Part shown: piece by piece, positions 14,031 through 14,309 of the stretch
Position numbering within the stretch: position 1 is the first letter of the stretch
How the letters are laid out: each line of letters begins with the position of its first letter
Assembly (NCBI GenBank): GCA_964535315.1
Contig: CAZHTS010000108.1
Coordinates: 1-14,309, forward strand
Length of the DNA stretch: 14,309 nucleotides
From: CAZHTS01 sp964535315
GTDB taxonomy: Bacteria; Chloroflexota; Anaerolineae; Anaerolineales; Anaerolineaceae
Reading direction: 5' to 3'
Position numbers and translations under genes: made by a program
Notes under the pieces: model-generated
What the model saw: the letters and a program-made list of their open reading frames with translations, nothing else
Databases searched by the model: none
Told to the model about the DNA's origin: nothing

Positions 14031-14267
14031 CCCATCTGTTCCAACGAGATCAAACCCGAACCACTTTTCGTTGGGAAGAATGGGGGTTCTTGTGCCAGAC
14101 TGAGACTGTGAGACAGCCGTTGATAGTCTTTGAGGTCAATCGACGGGGTTTGGGTTAGGCATTTGTGGATAGTTCCACATCCAACCTGCCTGAGTCATTT
14201 GTTGTTGCATCCAGTTGTTTAATCGTTTCCTGATAGCAACTTCCCCCATTTCGTTGGAACAGATGGG
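14031..14267. repeat. 17-bp perfect inverted repeat bounding a 237-bp segment
   Basis: CCCATCTGTTCCAACGA (14031-14047) and TCGTTGGAACAGATGGG (14251-14267) are exact reverse complements, 203 bp apart. A degenerate copy in the right-arm orientation, TCGTTGGGAAGAATGGG, lies at 14068-14084 and matches 13 of 17 positions. The enclosed DNA is less GC-rich than the genes to the left. It has the form of a small non-autonomous mobile element or a remnant with terminal inverted repeats. No transposase is seen, and no target-site duplication could be established. Confidence 0.6.
14164..14179. repeat. 6-bp hairpin inside the 17-bp inverted-repeat segment
   Basis: TGTGGA (14164-14169) and TCCACA (14174-14179) form a perfect stem with a 4-nt loop. 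TGTGGATAG also differs by one base from a reverse DnaA box, but it is a single site and carries no weight as an origin. Confidence 0.5.
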
Positions 14268-14309
14268 CTCAGACCCGCCCGGATGGGGCCGTGCGCTGCC
14301 GGCGGGTTG

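Larger units (their letters stand above)
13855..14309. other. Gene-poor, repeat-rich region to the right edge
   Basis: No reading frame here has recognisable protein character. A plus-strand frame at 13889-14158 spans several inverted repeats and looks like chance coding in GC-rich DNA. The stretch holds four inverted repeats (listed separately), and from about 14160 to 14260 the base composition is clearly more AT-rich than the coding DNA to the left. Confidence 0.7.

Noticed and set aside
13889..14158. Plus-strand open frame of 89 codons
   Set aside because: It runs across several inverted repeats and has no homologous feel; probably chance.
14164..14172. DnaA-box-like TGTGGATAG, hint of a replication origin
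   Set aside because: One imperfect box with no cluster, no AT-rich unwinding element and no dnaA or dnaN nearby.
1..14309. CRISPR array, tRNA or rRNA genes
   Set aside because: No regularly spaced direct repeats and no cloverleaf or rRNA-like sequence were seen.

Overview
The window is high-GC, gene-dense bacterial DNA. The first 11.8 kb is one unbroken run of plus-strand genes. The class II PurE, the PurD-PurM fusion and the Fe-S type PurF are what I would expect from a Chloroflexota (Anaerolineae-like) genome, but that placement is inference from gene content, not from a marker gene.

Region 1 (1-6857) is a de novo purine operon: the 3' part of purC, then purE (class II), purF, a single gene fusing purD and purM, purN, and purH. 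Most junctions overlap by a few bases (ATGA or GTGA), which suggests translational coupling. Together the genes cover PRPP to phosphoribosylamine (PurF), GAR (PurD), formyl-GAR (PurN), AIR (PurM), CAIR (PurE), SAICAR (PurC) and the last two steps to IMP (PurH). FGAR amidotransferase (PurL/Q/S) and PurB are not in the window. Two neighbouring groups repeat the domain order of animal multifunctional enzymes: purC-purE matches PAICS, and purD-purM fused and followed by purN matches trifunctional GART. No PurK is seen, as expected with a class II PurE.

Region 2 (6925-11792) continues on the plus strand: an Era-like GTPase with a C-terminal membrane DUF697-type domain, a Nudix hydrolase overlapping it by 4 nt, a lipoprotein of the extracellular solute-binding family with no transporter genes beside it, and a membrane M48-type zinc metalloprotease. 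Their common role is not evident.

Region 3 (11789-13796) holds a minus-strand YhhN/TMEM86-family membrane protein, a divergent AraC-family regulator with a good sigma70-like promoter, and a convergent minus-strand DUF2000-family gene. A 9-bp inverted repeat brackets the divergent promoter region and is a candidate operator.

Region 4 (about 13855-14309) has no convincing gene. It is rich in structure: three perfect or near-perfect inverted repeats in tandem (13899-14006), then a perfect 17-bp inverted repeat with arms 203 bp apart (14031-14267). The DNA between those arms is visibly more AT-rich, and a third, degenerate copy of the 17-mer lies inside. This looks like a small non-autonomous or remnant mobile element, or an intergenic repeat family. 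It is the least explained part of the window.
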